The notes below the pieces were generated by a model that made no database searches, was not told where the DNA came from, and was given only the letters and a program-made list of their open reading frames with translations. From an uncultured Acidimicrobiia bacterium (lineage in GTDB: Bacteria; Actinomycetota; Acidimicrobiia; Spongiisociales; Spongiisociaceae), in contig CALCCX010000491.1 of NCBI GenBank assembly GCA_937900165.1, forward strand, positions 1 to 5,929: DNA of 5,929 nt, written 5' to 3'. How positions within the stretch are numbered: the first letter of the stretch is position 1; each line of letters begins with the position of its first letter. Both the position numbers and the translations under genes were made by a program. Positions 1 to 5,889 of this stretch are shown piece after piece.

Positions 1-26
1 TCTGTTGATTATTTTGTTTTTTTTTT
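1..26. other. T-rich non-biological stub before the adapter
   Basis: This short T-rich stretch, ending in a long T run, sits outside the sequencing adapter that follows it. Sequence on the outer side of a P5 adapter cannot be insert DNA, so it is most likely low-quality or synthetic sequence carried into the assembly. No biological feature is supported here. Confidence 0.75.
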
Positions 27-84
27 AATGATACGGCGACCACCGAGATCTACACTCTTTCCCTACACGACGCTCTTCCGATCT
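27..84 (+). other. Illumina P5 / Read 1 adapter (contamination)
   Basis: All 58 bases match the Illumina P5 universal adapter as I know it, beginning aatgatacggcgaccaccga and ending cgctcttccgatct. The genomic insert begins at 85. Any open reading frame crossing this stretch is artificial. On the minus strand the adapter translates into the familiar contaminant peptide containing EERRVGKEC, which should not be annotated as protein. Confidence 0.98.
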
Positions 85-261
85 TGCGCCCATCCGACAA
101 GGAGCCCCAATGGCTCGAATCGACTCGTAGATGGGTGGGCAGGAACGAAGTGATGTCCTCGCCAACTTGAGCAGTCGGCAGGTTCGCACATGATGCCACG
201 GGTTGTCGGTCGCGGGCGTGCGGGCTGACCGGCTGTGCACATGAGCCTCTAGCCTGGGGGT
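85..261. other. Unassigned edge region upstream of udk
   Basis: This is the 177 bp between the adapter and the uridine kinase start. No gene can be called with confidence. Two weak possibilities exist. A plus-strand frame from 87 ends in TGA at 168-170 and could be the last 27 codons of a gene cut by the contig edge (about two thirds G/C at third positions). A minus-strand frame from a GTG at 199 runs open into the adapter and could be the first 38 codons of a divergent gene, with similar composition and no clear ribosome-binding site. I recognise neither peptide. An AAGGAG at 100-105 precedes an ATG at 111, but that frame stops after six codons. Confidence 0.4.
250..261 (+). promoter_or_regulatory. 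Putative -10 box for leaderless udk
   Basis: TAGCCT at 250-255 fits the TANNNT actinobacterial -10 pattern and lies six bases before the GTG at 262. Transcription would therefore start at or next to the first base of the start codon, giving a leaderless mRNA. This would explain the lack of a properly spaced Shine-Dalgarno sequence. No convincing -35 hexamer is visible. This is a pattern match only. Confidence 0.4.
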
Positions 262-942
262 GTGGAGCCTGACCTTCAGCGGAAACTCGATGCGATTGCG
301 GCCGGGTGGCCTCGCCAGGACGGGGTGAAACCGTTTGTTCTCGGGATGGCGGGCGGTTCGGGGTCTGGCAAGACCACGATCGCCACCTCGGTGGTCGATC
401 AGATCGGGCCGGACCGGGTGGCATTCATTCCCCACGACGCCTACTACCGGCACCGGCCGGACCTCACGTATGAGCAGCGGGTGAAGGTCAACTACGACCA
501 TCCCGATTCCCTGGAGACCGACCTGATGGTGCAACACGTTTCGGGTCTACTCGATGGGGTGAGCGTCGAACGCCCCGTGTACGACTTCGCCAACCACCTT
601 CGCGCCGAGGAGACGATCACCGTCGAGCCTCGGCCGGTGGTGATGCTGGAGGGCATCCTGGTTCTGGTCGAAAAGGACCTTCGCGACCTGATGGATCTCA
701 AAATTTATGTGGACACCGACGCCGACCTGCGGTTGATGCGCCGCGTCGAGCGAGACGTGACGGAGCGGGGGAGAACCCTCGAGTCGGTGTTCGCCCAGTA
801 CGAAACCACGGTTCGGCCGATGCACCTCCAGTTCGTTGAACCATCCAAACGCTACGCCGACATCCTCATCCCGGAGGGCTACAACCTCGGAGCGGTCGGA
901 ACCGTGATCTCGATGATTCGTGACGTAGTGCGCCGCGCCTGA
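262..942 (+). CDS. udk: Uridine kinase (uridine/cytidine kinase)
   Basis: This 226-residue cytosolic P-loop kinase should phosphorylate uridine and cytidine to UMP and CMP in the pyrimidine salvage pathway. Visible family motifs, in order, are the Walker A loop GGSGSGKT (31-38), HDAYY (58-62, the D-x-YY nucleoside-site motif), NYDHPDSLETD (77-87), PVYDFANHLR (105-114), LEGIL (129-133, Walker B region), and RRVERD (160-165) in the lid, with its basic residues. E. coli Udk has 213 residues, so the length is normal apart from about 20 extra N-terminal residues. The chosen GTG at 262 lies six bases after a TANNNT box (leaderless). An alternative GTG at 325, four bases after AGGA, would give a start closer to that of characterised enzymes. 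The gene stands alone on its strand, and its stop is 1 bp from the stop of the converging DUF3179 gene. Confidence 0.93.
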   Translation: MEPDLQRKLDAIAAGWPRQDGVKPFVLGMAGGSGSGKTTIATSVVDQIGPDRVAFIPHDAYYRHRPDLTYEQRVKVNYDHPDSLETDLMVQHVSGLLDGVSVERPVYDFANHLRAEETITVEPRPVVMLEGILVLVEKDLRDLMDLKIYVDTDADLRLMRRVERDVTERGRTLESVFAQYETTVRPMHLQFVEPSKRYADILIPEGYNLGAVGTVISMIRDVVRRA

Positions 943-943
943 C

Positions 944-1969
944 TCATTCCCCTGTCCAAATGCGGCCGTCCGGCCAGAAGGTGAAAAAGTTGTTGGGAAA
1001 GACCGTGAAGCCTGGCAGCAGGCCGAGGTCCTGGCCCACCAGCGGCCCGGCGAGGGCTGTGCCACGGACTGGATCGAACACAGTGCCGGTGGCGATGTCG
1101 ACCAACTCCCCGTCTTGCACTGCCAGTTCGACGGTGGTGTCATCGAGGACTCGGGAGAACACCGCCCAGCGGTCCGGCTCGGTCGGATCGCTGACTGCCG
1201 CCACCTTGAGCCCATTGACCACGTCGTTCACCACTCCCGCCTCCTGTAGGGCAGGGACGAACCAGCCTGCCGCATCGGGGCCGAGCTCGAGGGCGATTGC
1301 CATGTCTTTGAGCTGGAATCGAGTGGCGCGGGCCGGAGTGTCCAGGGCGAGCGTCTCGGGATGGGCGTCTCGCCAAGAGGACCAGTCGCCAAGTGAAACC
1401 GGGAGGGGTTCGAGACGCTCGCCTTTGAGCGGCCCCGCTATGGCTTCGCCGAGCGGTTGGCTCCAGATGGATCCAGTGGAGTAGTCGAACCAGGTCATGG
1501 CTCGACCCCACAACGCTCCCTGATTACCAAGGACGAGGACCTCTCCGTTCAGTTCTCGGCGATGGACCATCGCCGTGGCGCAAATCGGTCACCAGGTGAC
1601 GAGGACGGGGTCGCCTCCGATTTCGTCAATGACCATCTCTCTGCGGGTGAGGAAACTGACCGGGTACGCTCGCGCGTCGTCGTTGATCTCTACCCCGATC
1701 ACAAGAAGCTCGTCAGGCCAGTCGGCGTCGGCTGCGGGGACGTACGTGGGGTCATAAATCGGCAGGATCTCGTCCCTTGCGATGACCTGGCGGTATCCGC
1801 TCGGTAGGTTCTCGCCTGCCGTGAATGGGTCGTAGACGGCATCTGGATCTGCCCTTCCGGCCTCAGCCGCCTCACTGGTGGTCGGCTGGGGGTTTGGAGG
1901 GTCGAGAGCGAAGAACACGAAGGCGATGAAGGCAACAGCTGTGAGAGCGACGGCGAGTACTCGTGACAT
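944..1969 (-). CDS. DUF3179 protein with in-frame UGA: candidate selenoprotein (Sec127)
   Basis: Read through the TGA at 1589-1591, this gene encodes 341 residues. Residues 1-21 form a hydrophobic signal or anchor segment (VLAVALTAVAFIAFVFFAL), followed by a Pro/Ala/Glu linker and a DUF3179 domain, so the protein is probably exported or membrane-anchored. The family normally reads VTYCPLCGTA. Here the sequence reads LVTW-UGA-PICATA, so the UGA replaces the first Cys of CxxC while Cys130 (TGC) is kept. Downstream family features continue in the same frame: YSTGSIWSQ (163-171), AIAGPLKGERLEPLP (176-190), HPETLALD (203-210). A SECIS-like hairpin follows the UGA. The C-terminal half (about 223-330) resembles the first half but has no CxxC. 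The ATG at 1969 is chosen because the signal segment starts there; its ribosome-binding site is weak. The function of DUF3179 is unknown, and a thiol/selenol redox role is inferred from UxxC. Alternatives are a nonsense mutation or a base-call error at TGC/TGT. Confidence 0.85.
1557..1575 (-). promoter_or_regulatory. Candidate bacterial SECIS element
   Basis: On the mRNA (minus strand) the 19 bases form a perfect 9-nt inverted repeat, CGGCGAUGG-U-CCAUCGCCG. It folds as a 7-bp stem closing a GGUCC loop, or 8 bp closing GUC. The stem starts 13 nt after the UGA and the loop GGU lies at +21 to +23. In E. coli fdhF the SelB-binding loop AGGUCU has its GGU at about +19 to +21, so both placement and loop sequence agree with a SelB-recognised SECIS. 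The fdhF bulged U is absent, because the stem here is fully paired. The hairpin lies inside the coding sequence (Thr132 to Arg138), as bacterial SECIS elements do. Confidence 0.75.
1588..1600 (-). repeat. Small palindrome enclosing the UGA codon
   Basis: The mRNA reads GUCACC-U-GGUGAC, a perfect 6-nt inverted repeat with a one-base centre (practically a 5-bp stem with a CUG loop). The UGA lies within its 3' arm. It is directly upstream of the SECIS-like hairpin, separated by about 12 nt. It could hold the recoding site in structure, but it may equally be chance. Confidence 0.4.
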
Positions 1970-2017
1970 CAAAGTTTTCAACTCGAACCAACGGCAGGGC
2001 GGTTCCCGTTTAGTCCA

Positions 2018-2030
2018 TATACTGACATTC
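2018..2030 (+). promoter_or_regulatory. Putative -10 box for leaderless proC
   Basis: TATACT at 2018-2023 matches the sigma-70 -10 consensus at five of six positions and ends seven bases before the GTG start at 2031. Initiation would fall on the start codon itself, giving a leaderless transcript. This agrees with the absence of a Shine-Dalgarno sequence. No clear -35 is seen about 17 bp upstream. The region 1970-2030 also has to contain the promoter of the divergent DUF3179 gene, for which I see no good hexamers. Confidence 0.5.
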
Positions 2031-2852
2031 GTGATTGATCGACCGACCGTATCCGTGCTTGGGGTCGGTGCAATGGGAGGAGCCCTGGTCACCGGGCTCT
2101 TGGCGGCCGGCTGGACACCTGAGCAGGTGACTTTGGCCGAAGCCCGGCCGGAGCGCGCCGAGCAGCTTCGTTCCGAAACCGGGTGCGGATGTGTGGCCGA
2201 TCCGGCCGAGGCGGTGGTAGGGACCGATGTGATCGTCGTGGCCGTAAAGCCGCAGGGCATTGGTGATGTTCTTTCCCAGATCGCCGGATCTGTGAAGCCG
2301 ACGCAGCTCGTGATTTCGTTGGTCGCCGGAGTGCCAACATCGGTTTTCGAGGCGGCCTTGCCGGGGATCCCGATTGTGCGGACGATGCCCAATACGCCGG
2401 CTTTGGTCGGTGAGGGCGCGGCCGCGGTGGCGGCAGGTACCTTGGCGACCCAGGAACACATTGGCATCGCCGAGACGATTCTCGGGGCGGTGGGCGGTGT
2501 CGAACAAGTAGATGAGACACAGATCGACGCAGTGACCGGTGTTTCCGGGTCTGGGCCCGCATATGTGTTCCTGCTCGCGGAGGCGATGATTGAAGCCGGT
2601 GTCGCCGGGGGCTTGGAGAGGCCGGTTGCTGCGAACCTGGTGGCTCAGACTATTAGGGGATCGGGGGCGATGATGATTGAAACTGGCACCGATGCCGCTT
2701 TGTTGCGCCAACAGGTCACGTCGCCCGGCGGCACAACGGCGGCGGCCCTCGAACGATTCGAGGCGGGAGGTTTCGCAGAGTTGGTTGCCGAGGCCGTGCG
2801 AGCGGCCACCGAAAGATCAAGAGAACTGGGTGAAGAGGTGGGAGGCCGATGA
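2031..2852 (+). CDS. proC: Pyrroline-5-carboxylate reductase
   Basis: This 273-residue enzyme catalyses NAD(P)H-dependent reduction of 1-pyrroline-5-carboxylate to proline, the last step of proline biosynthesis, in the cytosol. The N-terminal Rossmann fold shows LGVGAMGGAL (10-19). AVKPQ (71-75) and VRTMPNTPALVGEG (116-129) are characteristic cofactor-domain segments. The C-terminal helical dimer domain carries the signature VTGVSGSGPAYVF (168-180) and VTSPGGTTAAAL (229-240). The length matches the usual family length of about 270. The GTG at 2031 is chosen because the Rossmann strand begins a few residues later and a TATACT box lies seven bases upstream. The frame stays open further upstream, but that stretch overlaps the divergent gene and does not look like ProC. 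The TGA stop overlaps the next ATG (ATGA at 2849-2852), indicating co-transcription and translational coupling. Confidence 0.96.
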   Translation: MIDRPTVSVLGVGAMGGALVTGLLAAGWTPEQVTLAEARPERAEQLRSETGCGCVADPAEAVVGTDVIVVAVKPQGIGDVLSQIAGSVKPTQLVISLVAGVPTSVFEAALPGIPIVRTMPNTPALVGEGAAAVAAGTLATQEHIGIAETILGAVGGVEQVDETQIDAVTGVSGSGPAYVFLLAEAMIEAGVAGGLERPVAANLVAQTIRGSGAMMIETGTDAALLRQQVTSPGGTTAAALERFEAGGFAELVAEAVRAATERSRELGEEVGGR

Positions 2853-4114
2853 TGCGCAGAGTCCGGGTTGTGAGTGTGGCAGTTGCCGCATTGATGGTGG
2901 TCGGGACCGGAGCCATGGCCGCCACCGAGCCCACCGATACGGTTGCCCAGATCGACCTGCGTGGCTACTACGTCGACGCCGGTGTCGACGTCGACATCAA
3001 TGAGCTGGAGCGTTTGGTGGCGTCGATTCCTGACGGTCCGGAGGCGGTCTATTTCGTTGCCTTGGACGAGGATCCGGCCGAGGGCACCGATCTTTTCGCG
3101 ACACAGGTGCTCGACATGATCGTCGGCGACGGAACGATCGTGGTCGTCTCACCTGGCGAGATAGGGGCGCGAAGCACGACCTACAGCGATCAGCAGGTCA
3201 ATGACGCAGTCGACGCCTCGCTCGCCACCTTTGATCGGTCTTACGCGGATGGCTTCTCCGCTTTTGCAGACGCCCTGGTCGGCCTTCCAGTGGCGGCATC
3301 ACCTACTGGAGGAGGTGGTGGTGGCGGGTTCGTCCTACTCCTGATCATCCTCGGAATTGGGGCGCTCATCTTCTTCATGGTGCGACGTGGCAAGAAGAGG
3401 CAACAGGAGGCGTTCGGAGATCGCATTGACGAAGTCAAGGCGGAGGTTCGGGGGCAGCTCGGTGAGGTCGCAGACGATATTCTCGAACTCGAGGACGAGG
3501 TGCTGCTGTCTGATAATGACCAGGCCAAGGACCTGTACGCAGCGGGCTCGAAGGCTTACGCAGAGTTTTCGGAGAGGCTTGACGCTGCAAGGACACCCAA
3601 GGAGATGCACGATCTGGTGGACGGCCTCGACATGACCCAGTGGCAACTAGAGGCGGCTGAGGCACTGATCGATGGCAAGGCCCTTCCCCCCAAGCCGGAG
3701 GAGCACGGCGATCATCGACCGGAGCCAAGCGCTCAACCCCCGCGGCCTTCACATCGTCCTGGCCGATCTGACCTTTCTCCCGATCTTCAAATGCGTCGCG
3801 AGCGGGGACAGCGCATTCCTAGCCGGGGAGCGGAGCCGAGGCGCCGGTCTGGCGGATGGCTTGGCGGACTGGGCACTGCGGCCACGATCCTGACGGGTCT
3901 TCAGAAGGCTTCCGGGGGCAGGAGGAGCCAGGCTCGATCACGAGTCCGGGGCTCCAGTTCGACGCCGCGGGGAGGGGGTTCGGGGATCAACATGCCCAAT
4001 CTTGGGGGTGGCCGGTCCACCAGACGGTCCAGCCGGACCTCTGCGAGTCCGCGCCGCTCTTCGTCAAGATCAGGATTGAAAACGATGCGCGGCAGAGCTC
4101 GTCGCAAGCGCTGA
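2849..4114 (+). CDS. Membrane protein: secreted N-domain, one TM helix, helical cytoplasmic region (likely local frameshift)
   Basis: I do not recognise a named gene. The 421-residue product has a signal peptide (about 1-25, ending GAMA-A), an extracytoplasmic alpha/beta domain (about 35-145) loosely reminiscent of TPM-type domains, a Gly-rich linker (154-160), one transmembrane helix (161-178, FVLLLIILGIGALIFFMV), a basic stop-transfer RRGKKR, a charged helical segment (about 185-276, probably coiled coil), and an Arg/Ser/Gly-rich tail ending RARRKR. GGGAGG at 2839-2844 serves as ribosome-binding site, and the ATG overlaps the proC stop. The stretch coding for residues about 286-325 is abnormal: G/C at third positions falls to 18/40 codons in this frame but is 33/40 in the +1 frame, which reads GLHIVLADLTFLPIFKC. 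The normal frame resumes near 3824, so two compensating indels are likely and residues about 282-330 should not be trusted. Its position before pspA suggests a role in envelope stress, which is inference. Confidence 0.8.
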   Translation: MMRRVRVVSVAVAALMVVGTGAMAATEPTDTVAQIDLRGYYVDAGVDVDINELERLVASIPDGPEAVYFVALDEDPAEGTDLFATQVLDMIVGDGTIVVVSPGEIGARSTTYSDQQVNDAVDASLATFDRSYADGFSAFADALVGLPVAASPTGGGGGGGFVLLLIILGIGALIFFMVRRGKKRQQEAFGDRIDEVKAEVRGQLGEVADDILELEDEVLLSDNDQAKDLYAAGSKAYAEFSERLDAARTPKEMHDLVDGLDMTQWQLEAAEALIDGKALPPKPEEHGDHRPEPSAQPPRPSHRPGRSDLSPDLQMRRERGQRIPSRGAEPRRRSGGWLGGLGTAATILTGLQKASGGRRSQARSRVRGSSSTPRGGGSGINMPNLGGGRSTRRSSRTSASPRRSSSRSGLKTMRGRARRKR

Positions 4115-4138
4115 TCTGCGTCGGCTGACCCGATTCTT

Positions 4139-4170
4139 TATGATGGAGGAAAGTCCGTAGATCGGAAGGA
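4139..4170 (+). promoter_or_regulatory. Possible -10 box and ribosome-binding site of pspA
   Basis: TATGAT at 4139-4144 matches five of six bases of the -10 consensus and lies in the 65-bp gap after the membrane-protein gene. It would give a leader of roughly 30 nt. GGAAGGA at 4164-4170 is a good Shine-Dalgarno sequence, nine bases before the ATG at 4180, and fixes that start. No -35 hexamer and no sigma-54 GG/GC element is evident. pspA may therefore have its own promoter in addition to read-through from proC. Confidence 0.4.
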
Positions 4171-4179
4171 AAAACGCCG

Positions 4180-4893
4180 ATGCTGAAGCGAGTTTGGGGC
4201 TATATCAAGGCCCTGTTCCGGTCCACTGCCGAAAAGGCCATGAAGCCGGAGATAGAGATCGAACAGGCCATCCAGGAGGCCAAGAAGCAGAATCAGGCCC
4301 TGCGGGAGCAGGCGGCCAAGGTCATCGCCCATCGGGCTCAACTCGAACGCAAGATCGAGAAGTCGGCCGACACTGTCGGTGAGACGCGAGAGATGGCCAA
4401 AAAGGCGCTATTGAAGGCGAACGACGCGACCAATGCGGGCAATGCCGACGGGACCGAGAAATGGACCAGGGCGGCCCAGTCGCTGGCACTCAAGCTTCAA
4501 GCGGCCGAGAACAACCTCACTGGCCTGAAGTCTCAGTACGAGATCGCGATGGGGCAGTCTGACGACGCCAAGACGGCGGTCGAACAGAACGCCATGCGCC
4601 TCCAGGAGCTCGCCGCCAAACGGATGGAGCTGCTGGGCCGACTGGAGCAGGCCAAGATGCAGGAAACCGTCAATACCGCCGTCGAGTCGATTGGCTCCAC
4701 TCTCGACATAGCGGCCCCCAGCCTCGAGAGAGTCGAAGCAAAAATCGAAGAACGGGTCGCCAACGCTCAGGCCAAGGCCGAACTGCGAGAGGCCACCCCG
4801 GAAGGAGCCGAAGCCGAGCTACGAGAGGCCATCTCGCTGGCCGGCGCGGATTCCAAGTTGGAGGAGCTCAAGGCGGAGTTGGGGCTGAACTGA
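4180..4893 (+). CDS. pspA: PspA/IM30 (Vipp1) family phage shock protein
   Basis: This 237-residue, almost wholly alpha-helical protein belongs to the PspA/IM30 family of ESCRT-III-like membrane-remodelling proteins, which bind the inner face of the cytoplasmic membrane and protect it under envelope stress. The N-terminal amphipathic helix (about 1-20, MLKRVWGYIKALFRS) is the membrane-insertion segment. It is followed by a linker (AEKAMKPE) and the long coiled-coil hairpin rich in Ala, Glu, Lys and Gln (about 25-150, with QAIQEAKKQNQALREQAAKV). The C-terminal helices are acidic, ending EELKAELGLN. E. coli PspA has 222 residues, so this length is normal. It follows the membrane-protein gene by 65 bp on the same strand, suggesting that the membrane protein may be its partner or anchor. 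No PspF or PspBC homologue is visible here. A strong hairpin lies 58 bp downstream. Confidence 0.9.
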   Translation: MLKRVWGYIKALFRSTAEKAMKPEIEIEQAIQEAKKQNQALREQAAKVIAHRAQLERKIEKSADTVGETREMAKKALLKANDATNAGNADGTEKWTRAAQSLALKLQAAENNLTGLKSQYEIAMGQSDDAKTAVEQNAMRLQELAAKRMELLGRLEQAKMQETVNTAVESIGSTLDIAAPSLERVEAKIEERVANAQAKAELREATPEGAEAELREAISLAGADSKLEELKAELGLN

Positions 4894-4951
4894 GTCGCTG
4901 ACTCGTTTCAAGGGCCGCGCTGAGGCCCGATCAACCAACTCATGCGCTGGA

Positions 4952-4982
4952 GAAAGGGCGGGCCCATCGGGCCCGCCCTTTC
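4952..4982. terminator. Bidirectional hairpin terminator between pspA and the GH130 gene
   Basis: A perfect 14-bp inverted repeat with an ATC loop (gaaagggcgggccc / gggcccgccctttc) lies between two converging genes, 58 bp after the pspA stop and 38 bp from the stop of the minus-strand gene. The outermost pairs place three A on one side and three T on the other in either direction. No long U tract follows, as is common for terminators of GC-rich bacteria. It probably ends both transcripts. Confidence 0.85.
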
Positions 4983-5020
4983 GCGTCTCCGCCGGCCCGC
5001 CCGCCTATCCGATGTCCCTC

Positions 5021-5889
5021 TCAGCCGAAGCGGGCGAATTCGAGTAGGTCGTCGAGTGGTGCGGTGGCAAGCCCGATCACGTGATCGGCTGCTCCATAGT
5101 GGACGTAGACGGTCCCGTTCACGACTGGGTTCGAAGACGAGAACACGACGTTGGGTACATCACCGTGTAACTCCCACTCCTCCTCCGGCTCGAGAATCGG
5201 ATCTTGGGGCCGGTTGAGAACGATCGCCGGATTCTCGAGGTCGAGGAGGCAAACCCCGATGCGGTAGATGTGCTGTTCGTCATAGCCGTGGTAAAGCGTC
5301 AGCCACCCGTGGTCTGTCGCGATCGGTGGACCGTTGCCTCCGATCCGTTTCGTGTCCCACCAGTTGTCGGGTCTGGGCGAAAGGATGGAGCGCATGTCCC
5401 CCTCCGGCCAGTGGACGAGGTCGTCGGACTCGGCCAGCCAGATCGAGGGCGGGCGGCGGTGGAAGGCGACGTAGCGGCCCCCGATTCGGCGTGGGAGGAG
5501 GAAGTGGTCTTTGTTGTCCTCGCCCCTAATGAGAGGCCCGATTCGCTCCCAGGTGATCAAGTTGTCGCTGCGGGCGAACATGGGTGTCGTGGAGTTCTCA
5601 CGTTGCCCGTCGACTCCATAGGCCGTGTAGCCCATGTACAGGATGCCGTCGAGTTCGGTTACCCGCGGATCTTCGACTCCGAGCTCTTCGAGCATGCCAT
5701 CTGGTTCCAATACCGGGCGGCGGAGACGGTTCCATTGGACACCGTCTGGGCTGACGGCATAGCCGATGCGACTGATCCGATCTGCGCCTTGGGCCCGGTA
5801 CCACATGTGGAATATCCCAGCGCGGTGAATCACGGAAGGATTGAAGACGTTGCTCGCCTCCCAAGGCGACGATGGGTCCGGCAACAGGA
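5021..5889 (-). CDS. GH130-family beta-mannoside phosphorylase/glycosidase, 5' end missing
   Basis: About 288 C-terminal residues of a five-bladed beta-propeller enzyme are present. GH130 members cleave beta-1,2- or beta-1,4-mannosides, usually by phosphorolysis to mannose 1-phosphate. Counting from the TTG at 5884 as residue 1, visible family signatures are SNVFNPSVI (11-19), FHMWYRAQG (25-33), GVEDPRVT (69-76, the conserved EDPR), NKDHFLLPRRIGGRY (124-138), AFHRRP (140-145), DNWWDTKRIGGNGPP (173-187), GWLTLYHG (193-200), DVPNVVFSS (242-250) and YGAADHVIGLA (263-273). The basic and His residues in the KDHFLLPRR...HRRP segment favour a phosphate-using enzyme over a hydrolase. The substrate cannot be told. 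The frame runs open into the adapter at 5890, so the true start and probably some tens of residues are lost. The TTG at 5884 is not a credible start. The TGA stop is at 5021-5023. Confidence 0.88.

Noticed and set aside
25..537. Minus-strand open frame of 170 codons at the left edge
   Set aside because: It lies antisense to udk and ends in adapter-encoded residues (EERRVGKEC), so it is a shadow plus contamination.
944..1570. A separate short gene starting at ATG 1570
   Set aside because: It would start in the middle of the DUF3179 domain, directly after the CxxC site, with no ribosome-binding site. The upstream part in the same frame has the signal segment and the domain N-terminus, so the two halves are one gene interrupted by UGA.
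1878..2030. 51-codon N-terminal extension of proC
   Set aside because: It overlaps the divergent gene, does not resemble ProC, and precedes a -10 box at 2018-2023. GTG 2031 gives the normal family length.
1970..2467. Upstream extension of the DUF3179 frame on the minus strand
   Set aside because: The frame is open to 2467 but lies antisense to proC and has an unnatural Ser/Pro/Thr/Arg-rich composition. The signal segment begins at ATG 1969.
3856..4128. Plus-strand 90-codon frame at the end of the membrane-protein gene
   Set aside because: It is an out-of-frame reading of the Arg/Ser/Gly-rich tail. The annotated frame has the better third-position G/C and ends in a typical basic tail.
4160..4169. 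AGATCGGAAG, identical to the first ten bases of the adapter, inside the window
   Set aside because: The match stops after ten bases, both sides are coherent (gap after the membrane-protein gene, then the pspA start), and the bases form the pspA Shine-Dalgarno region. It is coincidence, not a chimeric junction.
4892..4904. Hairpin GAGTC-GCT-GACTC overlapping the pspA stop
   Set aside because: Only five base pairs with no U tract. The 14-bp hairpin at 4952-4982 is the credible terminator.
85..5889. CRISPR arrays, tRNA/rRNA genes, insertion sequences, prophage or attachment sites
   Set aside because: None seen: no periodic repeats, no recognisable RNA genes and no transposase or integrase motifs. 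The only long inverted repeats are the terminator hairpin, the SECIS-like element and the adapter ends.
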